Assembly (NCBI GenBank): GCA_009746045.1
Contig: RPFO01001210.1
Coordinates: 1-40,119, forward strand
Source: Mesostigma viride
Lineage: Eukaryota; Streptophyta; Mesostigmatophyceae; Mesostigmatales; Mesostigmataceae
DNA: 40,119 nucleotides
Reading direction: 5' to 3'
Of the stretch, positions 18,057 through 26,824 are shown one piece after another. Positions within the stretch are counted from its first letter, which is position 1. The number at the start of each line of letters is the position of its first letter. The position numbers and the translations under genes were made by a program. The notes under the pieces were generated by a model. The model was given only the letters and a program-made list of their open reading frames with translations, searched no databases and was not told the origin of the DNA.

Positions 18057-21000
18057 TGAACAAGTGTCCAGCCGCGGGCATCAAGACGGTCCACTTCGCC
18101 GAGATGGCGGGCAAGACCGACTCGATGGAAGCCCAGGTGGCTGCCATCAAGCATGGTGAGGAGGCGACGGCGCCCCCCAACCAATTCGAGACGGTGTACC
18201 GGGAGGACCCATTCTGGGCGCCCATGCCGGGTGACGTCGAGATCAACGCTGCGGAGGCTACCAAAGGCAAGCAGGCACGCAGCCCGCTTTCTTTTCAGCA
18301 GGCACCCATGTTGCCTGCCGGGCAGTTGCCCGCGTCCTTTTCCATGCCGCTGGCTGGGGTGCAATCTGCTTTTGAGCATGCGAACCCTGCTGGGCTGGAG
18401 CAGCGTAGGCGATTGGCGCCTGTGTACCCAATGCCGTTCATTGTGGACGTACCCATGTTTTCAGCACGGCAGGTGGTCGACACCTTCGGGCAGAAGGGGG
18501 TTGAGTGGCTGGGGTCGGTTGTGTCCGAGATCCAGTTGTTCGCAGATGGGCATGATGTGCGCACCTTGCGCAATTCTGAGTCCGTCACCTACGGGCGCCA
18601 GCCGGTAGAAGCCGCAGTGCCCGTGGTGCAAGCGGGAGTGGTCAGCACAAGTAGCCAGCAGCGCACTAGTGCAGTCCCCCAGGTTCCCACGGTGGTTCCA
18701 TACCCCAATGGTGAGCCGTCCATGGCGTTCCAAGCAGTTGGAGCCTGTGGAGATGTATGGAGCGACATGGTGACATGTCCGTTGGTTGGCGCAGTCAAGC
18801 TTGATAGCGGTGCTCAGCCGCTAGTCATCAGCACGGACTTGGCCACCATGCTGAACCTGACCTACGAGAACGGTGGCTTAGTGGAAAGCCCCGTGTCTGT
18901 GTCAGGTTGGCAGGGTCCGGCTAGTAAGCCGTACGCTATGACGGCGGTTAAAGTCAACGTGATTTTCAATCCGTTGCGCGCCTCTAGCATGACCACCGTG
19001 TCCGCGTATGCGCTGGTGGTCAACAAGTGTGGATATTCCGCACTACTCGGGGTGGATGTCCTTGCTCGCGCCATGGTTCAGGTGGACTATAGGGCGGAGG
19101 AGGCATCTTACATCCCTGATTGGGATGGGGCTGGCCTGAAGCGGGCCAGCGTGCCGGTCTCATGCTTCAGTTCTTCAGCCGGGGCTGCACGCCTCAACCC
19201 TTCCGCGGCTGCGGGCGTGGTGGAGGTCAGCATGGTGGAGGTACGGGCGGCGGGCTCATCGGCGTGGGACAAGCATCGGACGGTGCTGCCCCAGCCAACG
19301 GCGAGCATTGCCAAGATGCGCACGCAGTGGTCGCTGGATGCTGTGACGTCCACGCGGCAGCTGGCTATGCGCAAGCGGGTGACTGAAGCCGTCATCACCA
19401 TTCCTCAGATGGCCAGCCATGGCCTCACTTTGCTGCAACCGGGTGTCTCGGAGGCCCAAGGTAATTTTTCTGCTGCAATCTTACCGCAGGCCCCTGATTT
19501 TGCCAAGGGTGCGGTAGTGTTGGAACTGTTTGCGGGGATCGGAGGGGGCATTGCAGGCTTTTTGGCCGCAGGCGGCGTGTGCCGTAAACTCATCGCGGTA
19601 GAGCCATCGCACAAGGCGCGTCAGGTGTACTTCAGTCACTGTGGCGTGTTGTCGCGAGAGTATCCCGCGCAGTTTCCGCCATCAGCATGGCGTGACCCGT
19701 TTGGGGAATGTCCTCAAGATATCCGAGCCATCGGTGAGGTGCAGGTGCAGCAGTTGTTGCGCAGGCATCATGCCATCGACTTGGTAATTGCGGGTTGGGA
19801 GTGCCAGGGCCTGAGCCAGGCAGGGCAAGGGCGGGGGCTAGCCGATCCGCGTAGCGCGCTGTTCTGGGAACTGTTGCGTGTGGTGGGACTGTTGCAGTCG
19901 CGTCAGCCCCATCCGCCTGCGTATCTGTTTGAGAACGTTGTGGCGGGTGACAGCCCACATCAGGCGGTGCGGGAGGACTGGGCTACAATCGTGGCACTCC
20001 TGGGGGAGCCCATCGTGTGTGACAACGCAGGGCTGGGTGGGCTCACGCATCGTTTGCGTGCCTATTGGACCAACGTGGCGTGTGCGACCGATGTGCAGGC
20101 GGTCTTGGGGGCCGTAGCAAGGCAGCATCCGAGTGTGTCTGCGGAGGTAGCATTGCCTTCCCACCTAGTCACGCAGAAGGTGGATAGCGAGGATCGCCCA
20201 CCGTATGCACGCGTCAACCGGGTCGGGAGCCCCATGTGTGCACTGCCGACCCTGGTCAGTTACCAAGGGTCGACAGCATACCGTGATCGGGGTAAGGGTC
20301 TCGTTTGGGACACTACCACCGGTCTGTTGGTGCAGCCACCCGCAGAATTTCGTGAGGCCAGCATGGGTTTTCATGTCGGGGCCTCGGCGCTGCCGGGCGT
20401 GCTCGAGAGTGAGCGCTGGTCTTTGATAGGCCAGGCTATGTCGGTGTTGCAGGTCGGGTATGTGCTGCTTGCATCGGTTGCCGTGCGCCAGTCTGGGGGG
20501 GCGTCCCCAGCCAATCCGCCTCAGCAGGTTGAGGCGCGCGCAGCCAAACTGAAGCGCCCTGCAGCGACGGGGACTTCATCAGCATGGGGGTGGCGTCTGC
20601 GACAGGTGTGGACTATCATTCTCATGACCGCCCTGCTGACCAGCACCGTGCTGGCCGGCGAGCCCACGCTGCATCGGGTAATACACCGTGCGGCACGCGA
20701 GGCTCCGGCGGTGGGTGTCACACCAGGCGTGGCAGCCTTTTCCTTGTTCCACGACGATGCGGCTAGGGCGCCGCATCTTGAGGCACATGCGGTAGCTGTG
20801 GGTGATCCCGCGGATACGCACCCCTGGGCTATTGGCGAACACCTTTCTGATGCGCAGCGCTCAGCCATGCTAAAGTGGCTAGGCACTGCAAGGGGGGCCT
20901 TCGCTTTCACAAGTGATGAACTGGGGTGTTTCAATGGTGGGACCATGCGTGTTCCATTGGACACTGACACTCCTTTGTTCCGACGCCAGCATCGCCTGAG

Positions 21001-24000
21001 TCAGGCCGAGTTGGATTTTGTAGCCGAGCAATGCAAGGAGTTAGAGGATGCCGGTATCATCAGGCAATCTTCCTCCAGCTATGCCGCTGCCGTTGTCGTT
21101 GCGCCCAAGAAGGACGCTATCACCGGGGCATGGACGGGTATGCGCATGGCCACCGATCTGCGGTTGCTGAATGCACACACACCCGTGGACCGTTACCCCA
21201 TGCCACGTGTGGATGATGTCCTGGATAAGATATCTCCTCATGTGAAGTTTGTGTCCTCGCTGGACCTGCGTAGCGGCTTTCATCAGATCGCAGTTGCGCC
21301 GGAGGATCAGCGGAAGCTTGCATTCTGGGGGGGCGGCAATTTGTATGAGTGGGTGCGCATGCCCTTTGGGCACCGCAACGCTAGTGCTGTTTTCCAACGA
21401 GCTATGGACAAAGTGCTTGCAGGTCTTCCTTTCGCCGCTTGTTACATTGATGATGTAATCGTCTTTAGCGCGACATTTGAGGAGCACCTGGCGCACTTGG
21501 AGCAGGTTCGCTTGGCTCTCGAGGAGCATAATATGCGGCTGCACCCTGAGAAGTGCAAGTTCGCCCAGCGGACCCTCTCATTCCTTGGTCATCAGATTGT
21601 GCCGGGTGGCCGGACGCCTGATGCCGCCAAGGTCGAATCCATTGTGCAGGCCGCCGTACCCACGGATGTCTCAGGGGTGCGGGCGTATTTGGGTTTGGCT
21701 GGCTATTACCGAGGTTACATTGAGAACTTCAGCAGCAAGGTGAAGCCCTTGACCGAGTTACTCAAGAAGGGGTGCGTGTGGGCGTGGGGTCCCGCACAGC
21801 AACGCGCCATCGAGACAATCAAGCAGGAGCTCACGTCGGCCCCGATTCTGCGCGCCCCTGACTATGCTTTGCCATTTGTGTTATATACCGACTGGTCCAA
21901 GGTAGGACTGGGTGCGGTCTTGGCGCAAAAGGATGGTGATGGGCGCGAGCACGTTATTGCTTATGCTAGTCGCAGCAACAACCCAGCGGAGAGCCGGTAT
22001 TCTTCCTATGAGGGGGAGGCACTGGCTGTGGTGTGGGCCATCAAGCACTTTCGCCCGTATTTAGTTGGGCGCGTGTTTACTCTGGTGACAGACCACCAGC
22101 CGCTTCAGTGGCTAATGACCAACACCAACCTGACGGGTAAGCTCGCCCGATGGGCCATGATTATCCAGGAGTACCACATGACCATTGTGCATCGGGCCGG
22201 CAAGGACCATGTCAACGCCGATGTGCTATCCCGATACGCCATGCCTACCACTGTTGACCACACTGGAGCCCGGGCCATGGGTGCCGAGGGCTCGTCGGGT
22301 TCTGTGGTCTTTGTGAACGCTGCTGGGTATGCGGCCGACGATGAGGAGGAGGCGTGGTGGCGCAGTGTCGAGTACTCTGTGGCGGACTTCGGCATCAGCG
22401 ACGACCCGGTGCGGCCGTCGCCATTCACGCCATCCAAAGCTGTGTGCGCTATGGAAGAGGGTAGGTCTCTGTCCTTTGACATTGATCCTTCTCTGCAGCA
22501 GCTGATCGCTGTGCAGGCTCTCTTAGCGCGTAGCTCTCTTGCTGATTGCTACACCGCTGATATCTGGCTAGATGGTCGAGTTTTGGAGCAAGTGCAGGGT
22601 GCTGTCTTGACTCCTACTCCAGTCGATTGGACTCCTGCTCAGAAGGCGACGGAGTTGAACAGGGTGCAGCACAGGGCTGCAACCTATGGTTGGGAAGATG
22701 GGGTTTTGTACAAGCTGTTGGGCAAGCGTAGGGTGGTCGTCCCACCGCCTGACAAGCGCGTTGCTATAGTGCAGGCGTACCACGAGCGGTATGGTCACTT
22801 GGGTGGCAATCGCACGCTCAGCCTCGTACGGACCAGCTATTGGTGGAATAACATGCGACACACAGTGGCCCAGGTAGTGGCCAGCTGTGTCCCGTGTGCT
22901 CGAACCAAGGCTAACTTTAGCGCAGATCATGGTGCCAAGGAGCTGATGTCGCTTCCCATCAAGGGCTTGTTTTATCGCTGGCACGTCGATCTGTGCGGGC
23001 CGTTTCAGGAGAGCCCTGACGGCAACCTCTATGTCATGGTATGCGTGGAGAGCTTTAGCAAATGGGTTGAGTTGATCCCCATTGCTGACAAGCATGCCGC
23101 TACCACAGCGAAGCATTTTGCAGACATCATCACCAGGTTTGGGGCTCCCGCGGAGGTAGTCACGGACCAGGGTGGTGAGTTCAGGGGTGAGTTCCAGGAG
23201 TTGCTGGATGGATGTCTTATTGATCACCGTCGCACTTCTCGGGAGCATCCTCAGGCCAATGGTTTGGCTGAGAGATTGGTGCAGACCGTCAAGCAGGCGC
23301 TGCGCAAGTGGAGCCTGCAGGTGCCGGAGTCGGCCAGGTGGGATCGCGAGTTGGCATGGATTGCCATGGGTTATCGCATGTCTCCCCAGGAGTCTCTCGC
23401 TACCTTCTCCCCGTATTTCCTTCTGTTCGGGCGTAATCCTCTTTTGCCTACGGAGGCACAGGTTGCGCACCCCGAACCCATGGCCTTCGACAACGCTCAG
23501 CAATTTTTGGTTGAGGTGCTGGCCAGGGCAGAGACTTTTAAGAAGGTCATGCCCATCGCGATGAACAACTTGTTCATTGCTCAGCACAGGGACTCCCTGC
23601 GTTACGCTCAGCGCCGGGGGGGCGCATACATGGCTCGCCAGCTGCGGTTTAGGCCAGGGCAGTATGTTTTCCTGCGCACTCAGCTGAAGCACACTTTGGA
23701 TGTGGAGGCGGGGCCCACCATTTTGCGCATTGTGGCTATCAAACCATCGGGAGTGGCAATTTTGGAGGGCGCCGACGGGAGCCGTACGACAGACAACCTC
23801 AGCAATCTCAGTCCCTGCTCACTGCCCAATTTGGTCCACGACCTCCAACCGCACACATCTCGCCGAGTCAAGGACGCCCAGTGTCAGGTTTGTCACCGGG
23901 TCGATCAGGCGGAGTCCATGTTATTGTGTGATCAGTGTAACTGTGGTTGGCACATGCAGTGCTTGCAGCCCGTGGTCACCAGCATTCCGGAGGGGGATTG

Positions 24001-24094
24001 GTTTTGTCCAGTGTGCACCGCTGCGCAGTTTACCTCCCGCAGCTTGACTGCGGTCACCGCTGCCCTTGTCTTGGTACGATCGCTGTCTTCGTGA
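18056..24094 (+). CDS. pol: Gypsy Pol with inserted C5 DNA methyltransferase and C-terminal PHD finger
   Basis: A single open frame of 2012 codons (counted from ATG 18056). Retroviral-type aspartic protease: LDSGAQ with Asp250. C5 methyltransferase, about 485-815: motif I ELFAGIGGG (490-498), catalytic loop ECQGLSQ with Cys583, ENV at 626-628, RLR at 666-668, closing motif LIGQAMSV near 790. A hydrophobic segment follows near 850-868. Reverse transcriptase: LDLRSGFHQI and YIDD at 1130-1133. RNase H: YTDWS with Asp1279 and YEGEALAVVWAIKHF. Integrase: H1576, H1581, C1611, C1614 finger and D1645, D1704, E1739. PHD finger 1943-1987 with CX2C, CDQC, GWHMQC and FCPVC. All catalytic residues looked for are present, so each enzyme could be active. 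Ty3/gypsy elements with captured methyltransferases are known from a few algae; the PHD takes the place where chromoviruses carry a chromodomain. Confidence 0.93.
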   Translation: MNKCPAAGIKTVHFAEMAGKTDSMEAQVAAIKHGEEATAPPNQFETVYREDPFWAPMPGDVEINAAEATKGKQARSPLSFQQAPMLPAGQLPASFSMPLAGVQSAFEHANPAGLEQRRRLAPVYPMPFIVDVPMFSARQVVDTFGQKGVEWLGSVVSEIQLFADGHDVRTLRNSESVTYGRQPVEAAVPVVQAGVVSTSSQQRTSAVPQVPTVVPYPNGEPSMAFQAVGACGDVWSDMVTCPLVGAVKLDSGAQPLVISTDLATMLNLTYENGGLVESPVSVSGWQGPASKPYAMTAVKVNVIFNPLRASSMTTVSAYALVVNKCGYSALLGVDVLARAMVQVDYRAEEASYIPDWDGAGLKRASVPVSCFSSSAGAARLNPSAAAGVVEVSMVEVRAAGSSAWDKHRTVLPQPTASIAKMRTQWSLDAVTSTRQLAMRKRVTEAVITIPQMASHGLTLLQPGVSEAQGNFSAAILPQAPDFAKGAVVLELFAGIGGGIAGFLAAGGVCRKLIAVEPSHKARQVYFSHCGVLSREYPAQFPPSAWRDPFGECPQDIRAIGEVQVQQLLRRHHAIDLVIAGWECQGLSQAGQGRGLADPRSALFWELLRVVGLLQSRQPHPPAYLFENVVAGDSPHQAVREDWATIVALLGEPIVCDNAGLGGLTHRLRAYWTNVACATDVQAVLGAVARQHPSVSAEVALPSHLVTQKVDSEDRPPYARVNRVGSPMCALPTLVSYQGSTAYRDRGKGLVWDTTTGLLVQPPAEFREASMGFHVGASALPGVLESERWSLIGQAMSVLQVGYVLLASVAVRQSGGASPANPPQQVEARAAKLKRPAATGTSSAWGWRLRQVWTIILMTALLTSTVLAGEPTLHRVIHRAAREAPAVGVTPGVAAFSLFHDDAARAPHLEAHAVAVGDPADTHPWAIGEHLSDAQRSAMLKWLGTARGAFAFTSDELGCFNGGTMRVPLDTDTPLFRRQHRLSQAELDFVAEQCKELEDAGIIRQSSSSYAAAVVVAPKKDAITGAWTGMRMATDLRLLNAHTPVDRYPMPRVDDVLDKISPHVKFVSSLDLRSGFHQIAVAPEDQRKLAFWGGGNLYEWVRMPFGHRNASAVFQRAMDKVLAGLPFAACYIDDVIVFSATFEEHLAHLEQVRLALEEHNMRLHPEKCKFAQRTLSFLGHQIVPGGRTPDAAKVESIVQAAVPTDVSGVRAYLGLAGYYRGYIENFSSKVKPLTELLKKGCVWAWGPAQQRAIETIKQELTSAPILRAPDYALPFVLYTDWSKVGLGAVLAQKDGDGREHVIAYASRSNNPAESRYSSYEGEALAVVWAIKHFRPYLVGRVFTLVTDHQPLQWLMTNTNLTGKLARWAMIIQEYHMTIVHRAGKDHVNADVLSRYAMPTTVDHTGARAMGAEGSSGSVVFVNAAGYAADDEEEAWWRSVEYSVADFGISDDPVRPSPFTPSKAVCAMEEGRSLSFDIDPSLQQLIAVQALLARSSLADCYTADIWLDGRVLEQVQGAVLTPTPVDWTPAQKATELNRVQHRAATYGWEDGVLYKLLGKRRVVVPPPDKRVAIVQAYHERYGHLGGNRTLSLVRTSYWWNNMRHTVAQVVASCVPCARTKANFSADHGAKELMSLPIKGLFYRWHVDLCGPFQESPDGNLYVMVCVESFSKWVELIPIADKHAATTAKHFADIITRFGAPAEVVTDQGGEFRGEFQELLDGCLIDHRRTSREHPQANGLAERLVQTVKQALRKWSLQVPESARWDRELAWIAMGYRMSPQESLATFSPYFLLFGRNPLLPTEAQVAHPEPMAFDNAQQFLVEVLARAETFKKVMPIAMNNLFIAQHRDSLRYAQRRGGAYMARQLRFRPGQYVFLRTQLKHTLDVEAGPTILRIVAIKPSGVAILEGADGSRTTDNLSNLSPCSLPNLVHDLQPHTSRRVKDAQCQVCHRVDQAESMLLCDQCNCGWHMQCLQPVVTSIPEGDWFCPVCTAAQFTSRSLTAVTAALVLVRSLSS

Positions 24095-24110
24095 TGGGGC
24101 CGGTCGCCAG

Positions 24111-24121
24111 CGAGGGGGGGA
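24111..24121 (+). promoter_or_regulatory. Polypurine tract of the gypsy element
   Basis: CGAGGGGGGGA lies directly before the 3' LTR, the place where plus-strand synthesis is primed. Confidence 0.75.
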
Positions 24122-25398
24122 ATCATGGGACAGGTCCTCGCCCACCCCACAGGGCATGCAGTTAAGGCAGGCACATCAGCTCAGCTCATTTGGGTTTTAC
24201 CAAATTAAGCTGAGTGGCCAGCCGCCATGGTGGCGCCGGAGATTGTGGCACGCAGACGCGACAGCTGTCACGGACGCGCGCTATGTCATCCGGGCGCCCA
24301 CTATGCACAAGACCGGTGACGTGCGCAAGGAATTTGTCTTCTACGCATTTTCGACAAAGGCTAGTGACCGGGGGGGACACTAGCACTTGCAGCATAAGAG
24401 CGGACGAAAGTGTACGTGCACGCGCGCCGGGCCAGGCACAGCTGGGCGCGCAGCACTGACTTGAGCGGACGGCAGCACAAGTGTGCAGCGTCGAGAGGAT
24501 CATACGCGTGTTAGTGGACAGCTGGAGCTGAAGCTGGACTGCTGGACTTCAACAGCGCCGAGGCTATTGACAGGCCAGGTGTCTTTGTGGTGTAGAATAG
24601 CGGGTCAACGTTATGAGGACTGGACAGAAAATGGAAAAGGACAATTTGCGGTGCGGAGCCAGATCGCTGGAATGAATGCGAAATCGCTGGCAGCCCTAAA
24701 AAGGGATTTCTTCTAGAAAGGAACGATTAGACGCAATGTTTGCTGGGCCACTCACACGCAAGGTGTGAGCGTGCAGATTGTCTGAAGGATATTATGCTTC
24801 GACCTTGCTGGACGTGACTCAATGTCGGACATTCCCAGGGACAGAAATGCCGGAGCCTCTAGGAGATGAGATCGGCAACAGGGTAGCAATTTAGATTTGT
24901 CGGGATGCCTTCCTGCTTTTGTTGGCATGTGTGGTAGAAAGCCAGGACGGCAACTGGAATGCGGTTTCTATTCGCATGGTTCAGGCAGCAAGATAGTTTT
25001 GGCATTCCTGGCTGGACTGACAAGTGTGGCGTGTGTCATGCGTGTGGCATGACGAATGGTTTGGTTCATAGTCGAAGAGGACTCTCACGCAGCGTGTAGT
25101 CTCTTCGAGTCTCTCGTTAGTGGCCTTCGTGTTTCTCCCTTTCCTTGGGAGCAAGGCCGGTAGCATGTCATGGAGCGCTGCCTAACTGCGGGCTCGTGAG
25201 CATGGAGTGCATCGATATTGAGACTATCAACGTGTTGTAATTGTATTAACTTTCTCAATAAACTCCGCATGTGCGGCTTCATCATCAGACTGTGCAAAGT
25301 GTGTGTTTTGAAAGCATTATTCTATAGCAGGGGAGGCAATAAGGTGGTTATCAGGCACGAGGGACAGTTCCTTGTCCTCGGCTGAGAGCCCTCCTTTC
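24122..25398 (+). repeat. 3' LTR of the gypsy element
   Basis: Second LTR, identical by eye to the 5' copy. The similarity continues for TTTA to 25402, which is either the true LTR end or part of a TTTAA target duplication at 25399-25403. Confidence 0.9.
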
Positions 25399-25401
25399 TT
25401 T

Positions 25402-25492
25402 AATATAGTGGATCACACACAAGAGTACTCTATTGCTATGGATATGCCTTCCAAGTGATAGGCTAGGATATAATGGCACGCAAACGCGACAG
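25402..25492 (+). repeat. Split direct repeat B2
   Basis: Matches B1 (13539-13629) and marks the right end of the split-repeat element, ten bases before the stop codon of the next viral gene. Flanking viral bases on the two sides both read GGGG, so no clear target duplication is present, as expected for tyrosine-recombinase elements. Confidence 0.88.
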
Positions 25493-25501
25493 GGGCGATT
25501 T

Positions 25502-26311
25502 CTATTCGCCCTCGACGGCCGCGCGCGTCGGAGGTACGGACGCCGCCCGATTCGACGGGATCGGGCCGTCGATCACGCCGGGACACGAGAGGTCGTACGT
25601 CGCCGTCTCCCCCGTGGCGTAGAAGATCCGCAGACGGTCGCCCGCCCCGATCGCGCGAGGTCCCGCGCCGCCGCCCTTGGCGTCCGAGGGCGCGTGGCGA
25701 GCTATCCAGTGTATGGCGCCGTCCACGGGCGGGGGCATGCCGTCGCCCACGTACAGGTCGCGCATCGGACCGGCCAAGGCGATCGCGTCGTCCGTCACGA
25801 GTCGCTCCGTGTCCGATCCGAACGACGCGGACAGCACGCGTCTCTTGGACATGGACACCGCGAGTCGCTGGTCCTCGGTCGGGGCGGTGGGCGGGAACTT
25901 GACCCGCCGACCCGTCTCGTTCAGGTCGTACACGATCGCGTACGATTTGCCCGAATGCGCGCGCCCGGGGACGATGTACTCCACTCCCAGGAACACGCGT
26001 TCGCCCGGCCGCTCGAACCACGACACGTCCACCTGGTCTCGGAACTCGCAGACGTCGCAGTCCAGGACTCCCTCGTCCACCCGTCTCACGAACTCGCGCG
26101 TCACGTCCGCGTCGCCGGACGCGTCGTACAATATCGCGCGGGTCACCAGGATGTTGGGAGGGTCGACTCGCCGGAGAGCGGTCCACCGCCTGTGGAACGT
26201 CCGCGCGAGCGCGAGCACCCACAGGACGGCGAGCCAGAGCGCTTCGAGCAGCCGGTCGGGCATCGCGTCCGTCACGAACGCCGCGAGTCGTCGGTCGGGC
26301 ATCGCGTCCAT
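25502..26311 (-). CDS. Viral-type membrane-anchored protein, unknown
   Basis: A 269-residue intact protein with ATG at 26311, whose ATG overlaps the TGA of the gene upstream. An amino-terminal hydrophobic helix (LLEALWLAVLWVLALARTF, about 21-39) could anchor it in a membrane. The remainder is a soluble domain with VTRAILYDASGD, DCDVCEFRDQVDVSWFERPG, VFLGVEYIVPGR and a beta-rich end (LRIFYATGETATYDLS). The start region has a small duplication of DAMPDR. I do not recognise the family; a virion membrane protein is possible. The longer reading frame upstream of 26311 is a shadow of the neighbour. Confidence 0.65.
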   Translation of the reverse strand: MDAMPDRRLAAFVTDAMPDRLLEALWLAVLWVLALARTFHRRWTALRRVDPPNILVTRAILYDASGDADVTREFVRRVDEGVLDCDVCEFRDQVDVSWFERPGERVFLGVEYIVPGRAHSGKSYAIVYDLNETGRRVKFPPTAPTEDQRLAVSMSKRRVLSASFGSDTERLVTDDAIALAGPMRDLYVGDGMPPPVDGAIHWIARHAPSDAKGGGAGPRAIGAGDRLRIFYATGETATYDLSCPGVIDGPIPSNRAASVPPTRAAVEGE

Positions 26312-26697
26312 CACTGGAAACCCGTCGCGTCCTTCTCCGTACGCAGGACACTTTTTAGGTGATGGGAACGCACCTTGCCGGGATCCGCCGCGTACGTGGA
26401 CGCGATGTACGATTTCAGACCCTCGGGCGTCAGGCCGTGTCCCCGCGACCGGGACACGGGCGCCTGTTCGTGCCACGCCTTCGCATCGGCCGCGGCCGTC
26501 TCGGGCGGCGGGTGCGAGAACGATACGGACGGACGCGCCGAGGGCTTCGTGGCGGACGAGAGCGAGTCGGACCAGGACGCGTCGTCCGCGTCGTCGACGT
26601 CGGGATTGCTGATGGCCGAGGAGAGCCCCCCGGCGGGCTTGGTCTTGGCGGGAGCGCGGGACGCGGGGGTCGACGTGTACTCGGAATACCACGCCAT
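26311..26697 (-). CDS. Viral-type protein, Ser/Ala/Asp-rich, unknown
   Basis: A 128-residue intact protein starting at ATG 26697. It has a low-complexity acidic/serine middle (NPDVDDADDASWSDSLSS) and a compact end with LTPEGLKSYIASTYAADP and HHLKSVLRTEKD that looks like a folded helical unit. Its stop overlaps the start of the next minus-strand gene (TGATG), which suggests a linked pair. Its ATG overlaps head to head with a possible ATG of the plus-strand gene at 26696. No family recognised. Confidence 0.55.
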   Translation of the reverse strand: MAWYSEYTSTPASRAPAKTKPAGGLSSAISNPDVDDADDASWSDSLSSATKPSARPSVSFSHPPPETAAADAKAWHEQAPVSRSRGHGLTPEGLKSYIASTYAADPGKVRSHHLKSVLRTEKDATGFQ

Positions 26698-26824
26698 GAG
26701 CCGATCCGTTCTCTCCTTTTTATCCGCGAAACAAAAATCCGTCGACCGAAACGCGCGTCCGCTGCCACCGGAACTTCTCCGCGTAGGACGAGTACCGAGA
26801 CTGCGAGATCGCGGTGGCGGCCAG

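Larger units (their letters stand above)
14672..25398 (+). mobile_element. Ty3/gypsy retrotransposon encoding a DNA methyltransferase and a PHD finger
   Basis: A roughly 10.7-kb element with about 1.28-kb LTRs that look identical by eye. The interior holds a 5' leader with self-priming site, gag (from 16248 or 16278), and one 2012-codon pol-type ORF with protease, C5 DNA methyltransferase, reverse transcriptase, RNase H, integrase and PHD finger. Domain order RT-RH-INT marks it as Ty3/gypsy. It inserted between A2 and B2 of the split-repeat element. TTTAA at 14667-14671 and 25399-25403 could be the target duplication; the LTR edge is uncertain by about four bases because the 5' LTR is also followed by TTTA. 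Open frames and matching LTRs suggest a recent, perhaps active copy. Confidence 0.93.

Noticed and set aside
22568-23692. 374-codon minus-strand ORF within pol
   Set aside because: Opposite strand of the integrase region, whose plus-strand frame has all catalytic residues.
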